From: Pelagomonas calceolata
Lineage: Eukaryota; Sar; Pelagophyceae; Pelagomonadales; Pelagomonadaceae
Assembly (NCBI GenBank): GCA_918797485.1
Contig: CAKKNE010000004.1
Coordinates: 558,001-622,000, forward strand
Direction of reading: 5' to 3'
DNA: 64,000 nucleotides
In this document: positions 16,858 to 26,184 of the stretch, in pieces
How positions within the stretch are numbered: position 1 is the first letter of the stretch
How the letters are laid out: each line of letters opens with the position of its first letter
Position numbers and translations under genes: made by a program
The notes under the pieces: generated by a model
Databases searched by the model: none
The model's input: only the letters and a program-made list of their open reading frames with translations
What the model was told of the DNA's origin: nothing

Positions 16858-18243
16858 CCGGGCCCTGCGCGAGAACCGCGCGCGGAGACCGCTTCAGATC
16901 TCGAAAACAAGAGGATCGTCCGTTAAAAAACCGCCGGCCCGCGCCGCCGGGCGCGGGCGCGGCAAGAGCTCGGGCTCGGGCGGAGCAAAAAAAAAGAGCT
17001 CAAGGGGCCCAGCGAGTAAACGCGCTCCTGCGCGCCGAGAGCAGGGCGAAAAGCGCGAAAAGCGTAAGCGACGCCGTCGCGGCGACGCCGCCGACGAGCA
17101 ATCACGTTCAGGAGAGGAGGCGCACGGCCGTGGCGCGGCCGGCGTAAATGAAAATGACGTACCGCGCGAGAAGAAGCCGCGAGAAACAGAACAAGGACAG
17201 GAAGCACAAGTTCCGGCCGGGCCTCTGAGGGGGGCGGCCGGTGAAAACCGTGACACTGGTCCAGTTTTGCGTACGCCAGAGTCGATTGGACTCTCACCGG
17301 GGAGAAAAGCCGGCGGCAAGAGAGTGAGAGATGCACAAGTGTCGCGTGGAGACGCGATCAGTACGACCTTGGCGGATGGTGACGCAAGCCAGGTCGAGAA
17401 CGACCCTCCAGAAGGGGAGAACGCCGAGGTTCGCCAGGACGGGAATAGTGATGATGCGGGCGAGCCTGCGGCAAAGAAAGCGAGGGAAGAGTCGGGCCAG
17501 GAGACGGCGCCGGCTCCGGATGAGTCGCAGAACAACGCCGACGGTGAAGCGTCGGACGTGCAAGATCCAGCAACGGTGCTGGCCAACTCGATCCGGGGGT
17601 TCCTGAGGCGTTACCTCAAGAATTACCTAAAGTACGACCGGGTTGCAGGTCGTGCGAGAAAATTGACGGCGGGCGTGCTGCGGGCCGCGTTTAGCCGCCA
17701 GCAGCTTCAGGACCTGGTCGCGGCCCAGAAACGGGGACCAATAATGTGGACGCGGACGCCGCGGCATCGGCCATCGCCGATGTACACGAAATGGTTCGTC
17801 CTTTGAGGGATCTGTACGGCGTGCAGTGGTCCAGATTCGACGCCCTCCTGGCGGCCGCCGTGCGTGCGATGGCGGCGGCGCGGGCGCGCGGCGACGACCG
17901 CCGCCTGTTCAGCGCGGAGACGCTCGCTGCTGCTTTGATCAATGGCAAGGACGTGCTAAAGTTCGGGTCCACTTCGATATGGCCGTTCCTGGACCTGCTG
18001 AAGAAGAGAAACGCTCGGGCTTGCCAAGTACGGTCCAAGCTCGCGGGCGTGCTGGACGGTGGCGCGGACGAGTACACGCTACCGAGTCGGGAGGAGGTCG
18101 AGGCCGAGCTCGATGCCGCGCGCGCGGCCGCCGCTGCAAACGCGCCGCCGCCGCCGCCGCCGGCGCCGGCGCCGCCAGCGCCTCGCGAACGGTCGACGCG
18201 CGCCAAGCGTAACCCGCGGGCCGGGTGGAACAGGTACGGTTAG
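16856..18243 (+). CDS. Basic, Lys/Arg-rich protein; start codon not found, one probable intron
   Basis: A plus-strand frame opens after a stop at 16853 and continues to about 17800 with protein-like but low-complexity content: a very basic part (KREKRKRRRRGDAAD), an acidic NLS-bearing part (GEPAAKKAREESGQ), then a helical segment (LANSIRGFLRRYLKNYLKYD). A 62 bp intron at 17649-17710 (GT-AG, phase 1) would connect it to a second frame ending at 18243 (VQWSRFDALLAAAVRAMAAA, FGSTSIWPFLDLLKKRNARA, Pro-rich end, RERSTRAKRNPRAGW). There is no ATG in the first frame, so the true first exon, a non-AUG start or a decayed 5' end must be considered. Function unknown; nuclear location is likely. Confidence 0.4.
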
Positions 18244-18398
18244 ACGAAGGAGGCGCCGTACCTCGAGAACATGCCGATGAGTAAGGAGCGCATGATGGGA
18301 TATCACAAGAGTAGATAGTCTCCGCCGTCTCGCGGACTGCCCCGGGCACGTCACAACCGTCGCTAGTCTTTATCTACGCGCCAGCACCGCTAGGGACG

Positions 18399-18429
18399 TC
18401 GCTAGGGGTCAGCAGCCGAGCACTGCTTG
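18399..18429. repeat. Dispersed 30 bp intergenic repeat, copy B
   Basis: CGCTAGGGG, then GCCGAGCACT, as in copy A at 16655. It is followed by a cluster of GCTAGC-type half sites (18449-18470). Confidence 0.4.
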
Positions 18430-18479
18430 CAGCTTCCAGATGGAGGTCGCTAGCGTAGCTAGCGTACTAGCCTTGAAAC

Positions 18480-19820
18480 TTAGTCGAGCCCCGCCTCCTC
18501 CTCGGGAATCGGCGGCGTCTCCCGCGACGAGTCGGAGCCAGCGCGCGGCGTGCCAGAGATCAACGAGCCGCCGCCCTCGAGCGACGAGTCGCACATCCAC
18601 GCGGGCGGCCCCGTGCTCTCAGCGTCCTTGGCCGGCGTGTCCTGGAGAAAGATCGGCCGCGCGTCTTTCCGCCGATCCGCCGCTGCTCTGGAAATGGCGT
18701 CCGCGAGGGGCGATTTCAGTTCAGCCTCCACCGAAGCGTGGGCGGACACGGAATCCATGCGCACCAAGTCCTGGGAGGCGTCCGAGACCTGGGCCGAGGC
18801 GCCCAGCGTATGCGCTCCAAGATCGGCGGAAGCACCCACATGCGAGGACGCCTCCGAGGGAGCGGCGTCGTGGCGCTGGATTTGAGTTCTTTGGGAAGAC
18901 GCCACGGAGGCGTCGAAGGCCGATTGGCGCGACAGGCGCGAGGTCGGCGGCGAGTCGGACCGCGTCGGCTGCGGCGCCTCCGGCGGTCGCAGTTCGGTCC
19001 GCAGATTCTCCACGGCCTGCAGGACGTCCACACCGTTTGAGGCCGTGCGCAGCTCCTCGATCCTCTCCGCCAACATGGCTACTTCCGCTCTCAGCGAATC
19101 CTCGCGCGGCGCCGCGAGCAGAGCGGCCGCCTCCATGCTCTTCGCGGCATCTAACATTTTCTCCTTATCGTCCTTCAGCGCCTTGACATCGTCCACCAAA
19201 CCACCTATGGTACCCTTGGCGGCGTTTAATTCACTTTCCATCCGACTGACCGCACCGGGCACCGTTTTCAGTTCTGAAGCGATGGCATCGATTCTCGTCG
19301 ATACTTGCGCTTGTATCGCGTCCGTGACCGTCTGAGAAATGGTGCTTTCCATCCTATCCAACCTCAATTCCATCTGCTCCGCCCGCTTCAACACCTGGGC
19401 GCCCTGGGCTCTGGCTGCTTTCGCCTCCGCTACAGCCTGCCGTTGTTCGGTGCGTAGCGCTTCTATTTTACCGATCGGGTCCGCGTCGAGGAGCTGTGTT
19501 AGTTTGGCATACAATGCGAGCGTGGCTTCATCCAACCCGTCGCTCCGCGGCATGCCCCTCGCGGCGGCTTGTGCGGTTGCGCCGTGGAGCGAGTCCAATC
19601 TCGCCGCCAGCGCCGCGACGTGGGCGTCTTTCGCAAGATCCAACGGCTTCCGCGTCGGCCCTCTTCCCAACACCCCAAACGGTATTGTATCGGCCGGACC
19701 GGGCGCCGGCTCCTGGAGGCCGGCACGTATGTTTGCGGTGGTCCGGGCATAGAACTCGCTCTTGGGCAGCGCCTGGCGCATCAGCAGGACGCCGTAGCCG
19801 GCCTTGGTGGCCTCGTCCAT
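18480..19820 (-). CDS. Coiled-coil protein, unknown function
   Basis: 446 residues from MDEATKAGYGVLLMRQALPK. Residues about 75-270 are long helices with heptad character (KLTQLLDADPIGKIEALRTE, RAEQMELRLDRMESTISQTV, EVAMLAERIEELRTASNG) and should form a coiled coil. The C-terminal third is Ser/Pro/Ala-rich and probably disordered, with acidic ends (RETPPIPEEEAGLD). No catalytic motif or membrane segment is visible. The start is supported by the absence of coding character upstream. A structural or scaffold role is the most one can infer. Confidence 0.6.
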   Translation of the reverse strand: MDEATKAGYGVLLMRQALPKSEFYARTTANIRAGLQEPAPGPADTIPFGVLGRGPTRKPLDLAKDAHVAALAARLDSLHGATAQAAARGMPRSDGLDEATLALYAKLTQLLDADPIGKIEALRTEQRQAVAEAKAARAQGAQVLKRAEQMELRLDRMESTISQTVTDAIQAQVSTRIDAIASELKTVPGAVSRMESELNAAKGTIGGLVDDVKALKDDKEKMLDAAKSMEAAALLAAPREDSLRAEVAMLAERIEELRTASNGVDVLQAVENLRTELRPPEAPQPTRSDSPPTSRLSRQSAFDASVASSQRTQIQRHDAAPSEASSHVGASADLGAHTLGASAQVSDASQDLVRMDSVSAHASVEAELKSPLADAISRAAADRRKDARPIFLQDTPAKDAESTGPPAWMCDSSLEGGGSLISGTPRAGSDSSRETPPIPEEEAGLD

Positions 19821-20328
19821 CGCGTGGCGTTCGCGTGGCGTTGGCGCACCGCCTTTGCCTTCGCACCGGCATCAACTGGCGCGCCGAACCGTCCGGTTAA
19901 TCAATCTCGATTCTTCTTTGGATGCGTTTGGATATATGCGTTGAGGCCTGTGCCCGCCGCCGACGCTCGCATTTGTTTTGCTAGTGTGCTTATCTAGTGT
20001 GCTGCTGGATTGCCTTTTGGTCGCGTACAGCTTCAAGCGTGTTATCTGTGTAGCACGCCAGCGGTACGAGGCATTTTTGTGGCTGCTTGGAGCTGCTGTC
20101 CTTTTTTCGCCGGCCTGGCCCTTGGATGAGCCAAAAAACGCGACTGCCCAAGCAGCCTGTGCTTACGATAAATATGGAAACGTGAACGTGGGAGGAGAAA
20201 GGGCCGCGCGAGGATATTGTCGAGGACGAAACCAAGCGCGGAGACGCAATTGCTGGCGCATTTTTCGCGCTCATCGTCGCCGTGTCGTGTGGCCGGCAGT
20301 GCAGTGGCTGCTGCGGCTGAGCTAAACA
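19821..20328. other. Divergent intergenic region with doubled CTAGTGTGC half-sites
   Basis: Between the divergent coiled-coil and JmjC genes. At 19980-20002 two CTAGTGTGC half-sites lie about 15 bp apart, recalling one arm of the palindromic motif found upstream of other genes. No other feature was recognised. Confidence 0.4.
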
Positions 20329-21426
20329 ATGCGCCGGCTGCTAGCACTGCTCGCGGCCGCCACTGCGATCCAGTGGGACGCCGCCTGGCGCCGCATCGTG
20401 CCTAAAGTAGAAACAACCTGGAGCGAAGCCTCAATCATGCGCAACGTCGCGCCCGAGGCTGTTGGAGCCGTCACGACGGCGACGCTCGACGCCCACGTTT
20501 TGAATGGTGGCTTCCTCAGCGCGCGGCGCGGTGCACCAAGTGCCGAGTACGGCTGGGAGACGGAACCGTTCCAGATGCGTTCAGGGACATCAAAAGCGCT
20601 GGAAGGCCGCGGCACCTTGATACTCAACGGCGTCGCGGAAACAATTCCGGAGTGCGCGCGCTGCGCTTTGGCAGCTCTGGACGCCTTCGAAGCCCCATGT
20701 TCACTAAATTGCTACGCCACGGGCCCAGGTACAAAGGTGGCGGCGCCGCCGCACGCCGACGCCCAGGGCGTGCTGGTACTACAGACCTGTGGCAGTCAGC
20801 GCTGGCGCGTCTGGGACGGCCGGCCGTTTTATGCCTCTGAGCTGAATACAAAGTTGACGGCGGGCAAAGGGGCTCCATTGACACTTGAAGAACCATTTCT
20901 AGACGTCATACTCAAGGAGGGCGACGCTCTCTACGCGCCGGCGGGCTGGCCTCATGCCACGTCGACCCTAGAAGACACTTCCGTGCACCTGACGCTCGGG
21001 CTCGATCATGCTATCTTCGGCTTGGATAGGTTCTCTCTGGCGAGGGCGCTCGCGGCGCGCGACAGCGGCTCTAGATTAGAAGTGGACGACGCCGTCGCGC
21101 TGCCGTTCTGGTCGCCCATGAACGTCGGCGCCACTCTCCAATACCTCGAGCGTAGCGACGCCGCCGCGCGCGACGTCGCCGTGGCCTTCGCGGCGCACGC
21201 GTATCGCATCGTCGAGGCCCAAGCGCGGCTCTACGAATTCGAGGACGCGTCGCCGGAGGCATGGCGTCAGCGGTGGCGGCGCTGGGCCGATGAATCGTGC
21301 CGTTATGTCATGGCGCACAACCAATTCATCGCGGGCGACGCCTTCGCGCTCGAGGACCCCGACCCTGAAATGGCGGAACAGAACGACCTCTTTTCCCGGA
21401 GAGAGCTCGAGCAGCAGGGGTACTAA
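20329..21426 (+). CDS. JmjC/cupin_4-type 2-oxoglutarate oxygenase with N-terminal signal-like sequence
   Basis: 365 residues. The jelly-roll core has the iron ligands in the expected order: His142-x-Asp144 (AAPPHADAQGVLVLQTCG) and distal His209 (GDALYAPAGWPHATSTLE). QGVLVLQTCGSQRWRVWDG and SVHLTLGLDH match the ribosomal-oxygenase (NO66/MINA53-like) and cupin_4 branch, which hydroxylates protein side chains using 2-oxoglutarate and Fe(II). A helical C-terminal part (SFLAHAYRIVEAQARLYEF-like) follows, as in that family. The N-terminus MRRLLALLAAATAIQW is hydrophobic and looks like a signal peptide or organelle presequence, which is unusual for the nuclear/nucleolar relatives. The exact substrate cannot be deduced. 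Confidence 0.75.
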   Translation: MRRLLALLAAATAIQWDAAWRRIVPKVETTWSEASIMRNVAPEAVGAVTTATLDAHVLNGGFLSARRGAPSAEYGWETEPFQMRSGTSKALEGRGTLILNGVAETIPECARCALAALDAFEAPCSLNCYATGPGTKVAAPPHADAQGVLVLQTCGSQRWRVWDGRPFYASELNTKLTAGKGAPLTLEEPFLDVILKEGDALYAPAGWPHATSTLEDTSVHLTLGLDHAIFGLDRFSLARALAARDSGSRLEVDDAVALPFWSPMNVGATLQYLERSDAAARDVAVAFAAHAYRIVEAQARLYEFEDASPEAWRQRWRRWADESCRYVMAHNQFIAGDAFALEDPDPEMAEQNDLFSRRELEQQGY

Positions 21427-21450
21427 TGTCTTGTGTCTTAAAAAGGAGAC

Positions 21451-21867
21451 CTACATGCGCACGCCGAAGTCGTGGTACGACGTGACGCCCTTGGCGTCGC
21501 ACTCCGCCCTCCATTCCGCGTTCGTCTTGGTAGAAGGCGCGTTGCCCGCCTTGGCGCCCGCGAGCACGGCGGAGCCGAACTGGTACTCGGCGATGGGCTC
21601 CTCCGCGATCTCGTCCTGGGACCCGCCCATGCTCATGTAGAGCGTGTTCGCGGCCAGGATGAACACGACGAGGCCGGCAATCGGCCCAAACTGCTGGACG
21701 TCCGCCGTGACCTGGACGCCGCCGACCTCGTAGAGCTCCCGGTAGGCCGTGACCAGCGACGAGGCGTCCATGTTGACCGGCGCGACGCGCGGCGCCACAG
21801 CTTGTCTAGGTGCCATGAAGGCCGAGACCGAGGTCGCCAATGCTAGGATCAAGGCAGCGGCGCGCAT
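21451..21867 (-). CDS. Small plastid-targeted single-pass membrane protein
   Basis: 138 residues from MRAAALILALATSVSAFMAP. The signal peptide ends in an ASAFAP-like site (SVSAF-MAPRQAVAPR), the hallmark of proteins imported into the complex plastid of heterokont algae; the Phe at +1 is typical. A short mature domain (LVTAYRELYEVGGVQVTADV) precedes one membrane helix (FGPIAGLVVFILAANTLYMS) and a C-terminal tail (AEWRAECDAKGVTSYHDFG). This size and layout fit a small thylakoid or envelope protein. I do not recognise the family. The frame is open upstream to 21942 but that part lacks protein character. Confidence 0.7.
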   Translation of the reverse strand: MRAAALILALATSVSAFMAPRQAVAPRVAPVNMDASSLVTAYRELYEVGGVQVTADVQQFGPIAGLVVFILAANTLYMSMGGSQDEIAEEPIAEYQFGSAVLAGAKAGNAPSTKTNAEWRAECDAKGVTSYHDFGVRM

Positions 21868-22271
21868 CTTGTCGATGTGTAGGTCACGTAGAATCGATGA
21901 ATGGACAATGTGTCTCGCCCTTAGCTGTTTACCAGTGCACACCGGCTAGATCGAGGCTGGATTTTGGCAAGATTAACTTCGAGCTGATAGGTCGATAGAC
22001 ACACTAGACCGCGACAGCTCTCTACGGCGGAAGTCGCGGGACAAGTTTATCGGACGGGCGAACGCTGCACACTGTTCGGGAGGTTGCCGAGGCGGCCCTG
22101 CTTAGAAGGAGGTGCGCTGTTATGAAAGACGCGGCAGGCGCCGCCGCCGATGAATCGGCGACGCGCGTTGTCTCCCCCCCCCGAGCTCCGCCCACTAGTC
22201 CTAGCACCACATAGGGTCCTCCCAGCATGACGCCGCCGACGCGACCCCTCGAAACAAACCACAGCCTAGCC
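21868..22271. other. Intergenic region upstream of the small plastid protein
   Basis: 5' flank of the minus-strand plastid gene and 3' flank of PGAM5. It carries a CTAGTGTG half-site (minus strand, around 22000-22007) and the second shared upstream motif at 22185-22208. A poly-C run lies near 22173-22182. Confidence 0.4.
22185..22208 (-). promoter_or_regulatory. Second shared upstream motif, copy 1
   Basis: On the minus strand it reads GGTGCTAGGACTAG then TGGGCGGAGC. It matches 28086-28109 on the plus strand at 23 of 24 positions. Each copy lies a few hundred bp upstream of a gene and points towards it. Confidence 0.5.
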
Positions 22272-23189
22272 TTACCAGTTCGTCCCCGTATACGTCCCGA
22301 ACGTCACCTCGTCGACCGATAGATGGCCCGTGTCGCCTAAGGACCGCAAGGACACCTTCCCGTCGGGACTGATCGTGACGTGCGTCACGGAGCAGTTCAT
22401 CGTGCAGAGCCGCAGCCACCCTTCTGGAGGTAACTGCAGCGCCCTCAAAGCGAAAAATCTAATAACGTTGGCATGGCACACCAACACGTCGTACTCGTCG
22501 GTCGGCGCGTTCACCGGAGGATAGGCGACCGGGTGGTCCTCGTCGCCATCATCATCGTCGATCTCGTCCCACGGCAGAGCTCGCTTGAAATATTTGCGGA
22601 AGGCGGCTTCAATCCGAGCTCCATCTCTATAGACCGCAGCCGCGTGGTGGACGCCGTCGGGGATCGCGTGGCAGGGCACGCCTTCGTTTAGCTGCGGATC
22701 TCCGGGCAGGCGCGGCACGTTATTGAGTTGGGCGTGGATGAGGTCGGCGGTCTCCACGGCCCTTGCTAGACGAGACGAGTGGACGCCTCGGCACACGGCG
22801 CCGGGCTGACTTAACAATTCAGCGACTCGTTTGCCCGCTTGTACGGCCTGCCGTTTACCTAGAGCGGTGAGGACCCGTCCGGAGTCGTCTCCCGCAGATT
22901 CGTCGTACTGGCCGTGCCGTATCAAGATCAAATGCCTTCTGGGCGCACCGGAAGGTTTTAACAGGGAACGTCTCCTCCCTCGGCTATCAAGTTCCCTATG
23001 GTCCCAGTTGCAGTCCCACTGGGGCCAGGGCACGGCGGGCTGGAAGAGCTGGGCTTCTATCGCAAGATCGGCTACTGCGGTTAAACGCCGTTGGACCGCG
23101 GGGGCGCGGTCCTCTGCTCTCGGGCGTGACGTAGGGAGGACGGCGCAGGCTCCTAGAGGGAGCGCTGCGCGGCGGGCGAGGCGGTGCAT
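22272..23189 (-). CDS. PGAM5: PGAM5-like mitochondrial Ser/Thr phosphatase
   Basis: 305 residues. It is a histidine-phosphatase-superfamily protein in which the catalytic motif is LILIRHGQYDE (RHG at 91-93), with the second conserved segment LVCHANVIRFFALRALQLPP and an HSSRLARAVETADLI stretch. The WDCNWDHREL motif upstream of the catalytic domain is the signature of PGAM5, where it controls multimer assembly and activity. The N-terminus (MHRLARRAALPLGACAVLPT) is basic and hydrophobic, as expected for a mitochondrial anchor. PGAM5 dephosphorylates Ser/Thr/His residues in mitochondrial quality control in animals; the algal role is unknown. Confidence 0.85.
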   Translation of the reverse strand: MHRLARRAALPLGACAVLPTSRPRAEDRAPAVQRRLTAVADLAIEAQLFQPAVPWPQWDCNWDHRELDSRGRRRSLLKPSGAPRRHLILIRHGQYDESAGDDSGRVLTALGKRQAVQAGKRVAELLSQPGAVCRGVHSSRLARAVETADLIHAQLNNVPRLPGDPQLNEGVPCHAIPDGVHHAAAVYRDGARIEAAFRKYFKRALPWDEIDDDDGDEDHPVAYPPVNAPTDEYDVLVCHANVIRFFALRALQLPPEGWLRLCTMNCSVTHVTISPDGKVSLRSLGDTGHLSVDEVTFGTYTGTNW

Positions 23190-23779
23190 TATTGTCAGAG
23201 CCGAGTTTCCGTCGCGCTCGCGTAGCGGCTGCGGCGCTTTTTTGTGAGAGCACTGAGTTTTATTGAGAGCACTTGCTGTTTTACGAGCTTATCGGCGTTG
23301 CAGCGATGTGTGGCAGCGCCGGCTGGCGAAAAGTGTCAAAAATTGCGCCCGCAGGCTCAAACTGGGGCCTATCGGAGCCGTCTCCGCCCTCATTGACTCT
23401 TTGCTCAGATGGGCAGTCTGAACCCGCGCGATAGCAGGAGAGCCGCGACCCGTCGCATACCCGAAGGAGGAGTTCCCTGGTCTCGTGCGCACGGAGGTAT
23501 CTGCGACGCTCGTCTCGATGGTGACAAGCTGTGCATGCTCTCATAGTGTTAAGCCGACAGAGGATCGTGGGCGACCCCACTTCTGCTCGCACCGCCGTAG
23601 ACGTGTAACGACGCAGCGTTCGCAGCCGCCGATCGAAGGTTCGAAACGAATTAGCCGTGTGGTGGCCACAAGCCACTGTGGCCTCGGCACAGCGCTGAAA
23701 AGCCGCGGCGGCGCCGTTTCGCGCCAACTGAGGCGCCACGTAACGCCGCCGCAGCGCAAGCGATCAAGAAAACGAGACG
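23190..23779. other. Divergent intergenic region, no gene seen
   Basis: Between PGAM5 and the polytopic membrane protein gene. A 152-codon minus-strand frame is present but does not look coding. No repeat or motif was recognised. Confidence 0.4.
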
Positions 23780-25979
23780 ATGCCCACCGCCAAGCGCCGA
23801 GATCCAAACGCGAGGCTCGGCATGCCGCCAAAAAGTCAAAACAGGAGTGGAGGCGACATGCGCCGCTTCGTCAAGTCCAAGGACGTCGAGAAGAAGCCCC
23901 AGGCCTGGGCCGTGGGGCTGGACAAGTGGACCTTGTCCTTTTCCAATTCGGCACTTGACGGTGAGTGGAGGCGCCTCGTCGCGGGCCGTTCCAGAGCGCT
24001 GTGGCTCCGATCGCTACTGAGCGCCACCCTATACCAAGCCCTGCGCCACGCGGCGGACACGGCGCAGTTCGGGCCGGCGCCGCAGTGGGTCGTCGCGGTC
24101 CGATTGGTGCTGGCGGTCACCGAAGTGCTGCTGTTCGCCGTGGCCTACTGCGACTTATTACGACCTAGTCAGGCCGCCATCGCGGCGAACGCGTTCTTGT
24201 ACGGCATCGTGGAGCTGGCGTTGGTCGTTGATAGATTGAGGCCGCGCGTCGCTCCCGGGGATTGGCTGCACGTCCGCGACGCAGCGTCCTCGAAGCTGAC
24301 GCCATCGACGCGCCACGGCCTACCTCGCGTCGATGGCGTGGGGGCTGGCGCTCGCGACGCGCGCGCCTCACGCACGAACCACACAGGTCACGTACGGCCT
24401 GGCCTGGTTCATCGTGCCCAAGATGTCCGCTTTACAATTCTTTCCCGCGTGTTTAGGGTCCTGTGCGATTGTCGGCTGGTGGTCCTTGCTTTCTCTTGCG
24501 ACGATGGCTACTCCCCCGGAAGGCGCGAGGTACGGTGTGGGAGGTGATTTATGGAGGTTGCTACGGAGGTGGGCGCCCTTCGCGACACCCGTACGTATCC
24601 AAGAGTGCACGGGCGTCGACTGCGTCCAACGAACACTAGCAGCACTTGAGGAGTCGTCGGTTGTCAGACGAACAAGCTGGCAGGACGCGTCGGCGGGCTT
24701 AGCGTTAGTAGTGCCGGTAGTGGTCCTCTTCAACGTCGTCGCCTACTCGTCCGAGAAGTCCGTCAAGGAGCGGTTCGTGCTCAGAAGTGCGCTCGCCCAC
24801 GAACATCGCCACGACGTCCGCCTGTCATTACTAGGCGACGACGCGTCGCAGATGCTGTCTCGCTTGCAAGATGCGGTGAAGGCGCCTCGATTGAGACCGC
24901 CTGAAAACCGCAATGACAGGTTACTCTTAGCGGCGATACCAGCGGTATTACTTGCAGCATCAGGCTACTTTCCCTCGATCCCGTCCTTCACCGGTTCACT
25001 AGCTTCCTCAGCTTTTGGCGGCCCGGATGCCGCTTGGGCCGCTTTATCTCATGTGTTCGGGCTGAGTTTATTTCTACTCGTTCTGACGAAAAGAGTCAAA
25101 TTCCTACTCCTGACACCTCTCGTAGTAGCAGCTCTCTTCTACTTAGCTGCCCAAACATTGGTGGAGACGGATTCAAGAACAAAACTATTCCGGTGGGCCG
25201 GGAGCGTTGTCCTCGCCGCGTTTGTGCTAGGAGCATTTCGCGTAGCGCGACTCTTCGCGGCACTCCTCCACTTCGCTAGACGAACCTTGTTCCTCTACCC
25301 CCACCTGGAGGAAAATCTCAAGGAACATAGTGACGGGGAGGTCCTGGGCCGCCTTGTCGCGAAAGTCGAGCTGCCAAGGCCAAACAACCCGGGCGCGGTG
25401 CGCGGCGCGTTGGACACGACGACGCCGAACGAGGGCGAGTCCGAACAAAGTCTGTGTTCTTTAGGGTCGTACCGGTCCGAGGAGTCGTCGCAATCTGTGT
25501 GGAAATCAAATTTCGGGCGCCCCACGCCATCGACGCGACGTTGTCGCCGTGACCGCGTCGGTTCGATGGCGTGATTAACCTAACTCACTGGCTGATTTCC
25601 ACACAGGTCGCAATCGATTGGGCCGCTACCCGTGCTCCCGCTGGGATCGCATGATAGAGCCTGCGCTTTTTGTTCGCACGATCCCGGATCTACAAGCTGT
25701 CAAGCGACGCACGCCGTGCCCGTGTGCGGCGCGTGGGCGTCCTGGTACCTATGGAGAGCGGAGCGGGCGAAAAAAATGGATAGGGCGCGGAACGAGGTCT
25801 CGTCTCCCGTTGACGAGGGGCCCTCCCTGAGGCCGTGCTGCGACTTCGCGACGCTGGCGCTTGAACGAAGTGCGCTGCAGCGCGAGAACGCGTCGCTGCG
25901 CGCGCAGATCGCCTCTCTGAGAGCCCGCGAGCGGTCGCCGCCCTCTTCGCCTCCTGAACCTCAGCGGCCGCTCGAGTAA
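23780..25979 (+). CDS. Polytopic membrane protein with C-terminal coiled coil, three exons
   Basis: Inferred exons 23780-24271, 24387-25516, 25607-25979 give 664 residues. At least eight hydrophobic segments are visible, for example WVVAVRLVLAVTEVLLFAVA, NAFLYGIVELALVV, ASAGLALVVPVVVLFNVVAY, RLLLAAIPAVLLAASGYF, FGLSLFLLVLTKRVKFLLLT and LFRWAGSVVLAAFVLGAF. A cytosolic Cys-containing part (RACAFCSHDPGSTSCQ) and a short coiled coil (ALERSALQRENASLRAQIAS) form the C-terminus. No transporter or enzyme family was recognised. Both introns contain introner-like sequence; the donor of the second may be GC at 25517 or GT at 25499. The gene is divergent from PGAM5. Confidence 0.6.
24272..24386. repeat. 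Introner-like intron with a perfect terminal inverted repeat
   Basis: 115 bp, GT-AG, phase 0, ending in CACACAG. ACGCCATCGACGCG (24299-24312) and CGCGTCGATGGCGT (24326-24339) form a perfect 14 bp inverted repeat with a 13 bp spacer. It starts GTCCGCG like intron 2 of the aldo-keto reductase gene. Confidence 0.75.
25517..25606. repeat. Introner-like intron 2 of the membrane protein gene
   Basis: 90 bp with a GC donor (108 bp if GT at 25499). CCACGCCATCGACGCG at 25522-25537 and TCGATGGCGT at 25563-25572 face each other. It ends TTCCACACAG. Confidence 0.65.
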
Positions 25980-26184
25980 GTGGTTGCTGCCGTGTCTAGA
26001 CGTCTAGTCCTCCCCGCCGCGCCTGGCACTTTGAGGTTGGCTCTCTTGCCCAGACTCGGGCCAGAGTCTTGGTCTCGCCGACGTTCTCCGCCCCAGAACG
26101 TTGCCCAGACCCCCTGCAATTTGCTTTTGAGGTTGTCTCGCCGACGCTCTCGTTCCCCAGAAGCTGCCCAAACGCTGCCAAAGA

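Noticed and set aside
25486-25615. Direct repeat GTCGCAATC on both sides of the second membrane-protein intron, as a target-site duplication
   Set aside because: The left copy is about 20-30 bp away from the best donor, and no similar duplication flanks the other introns, so coincidence is as likely.
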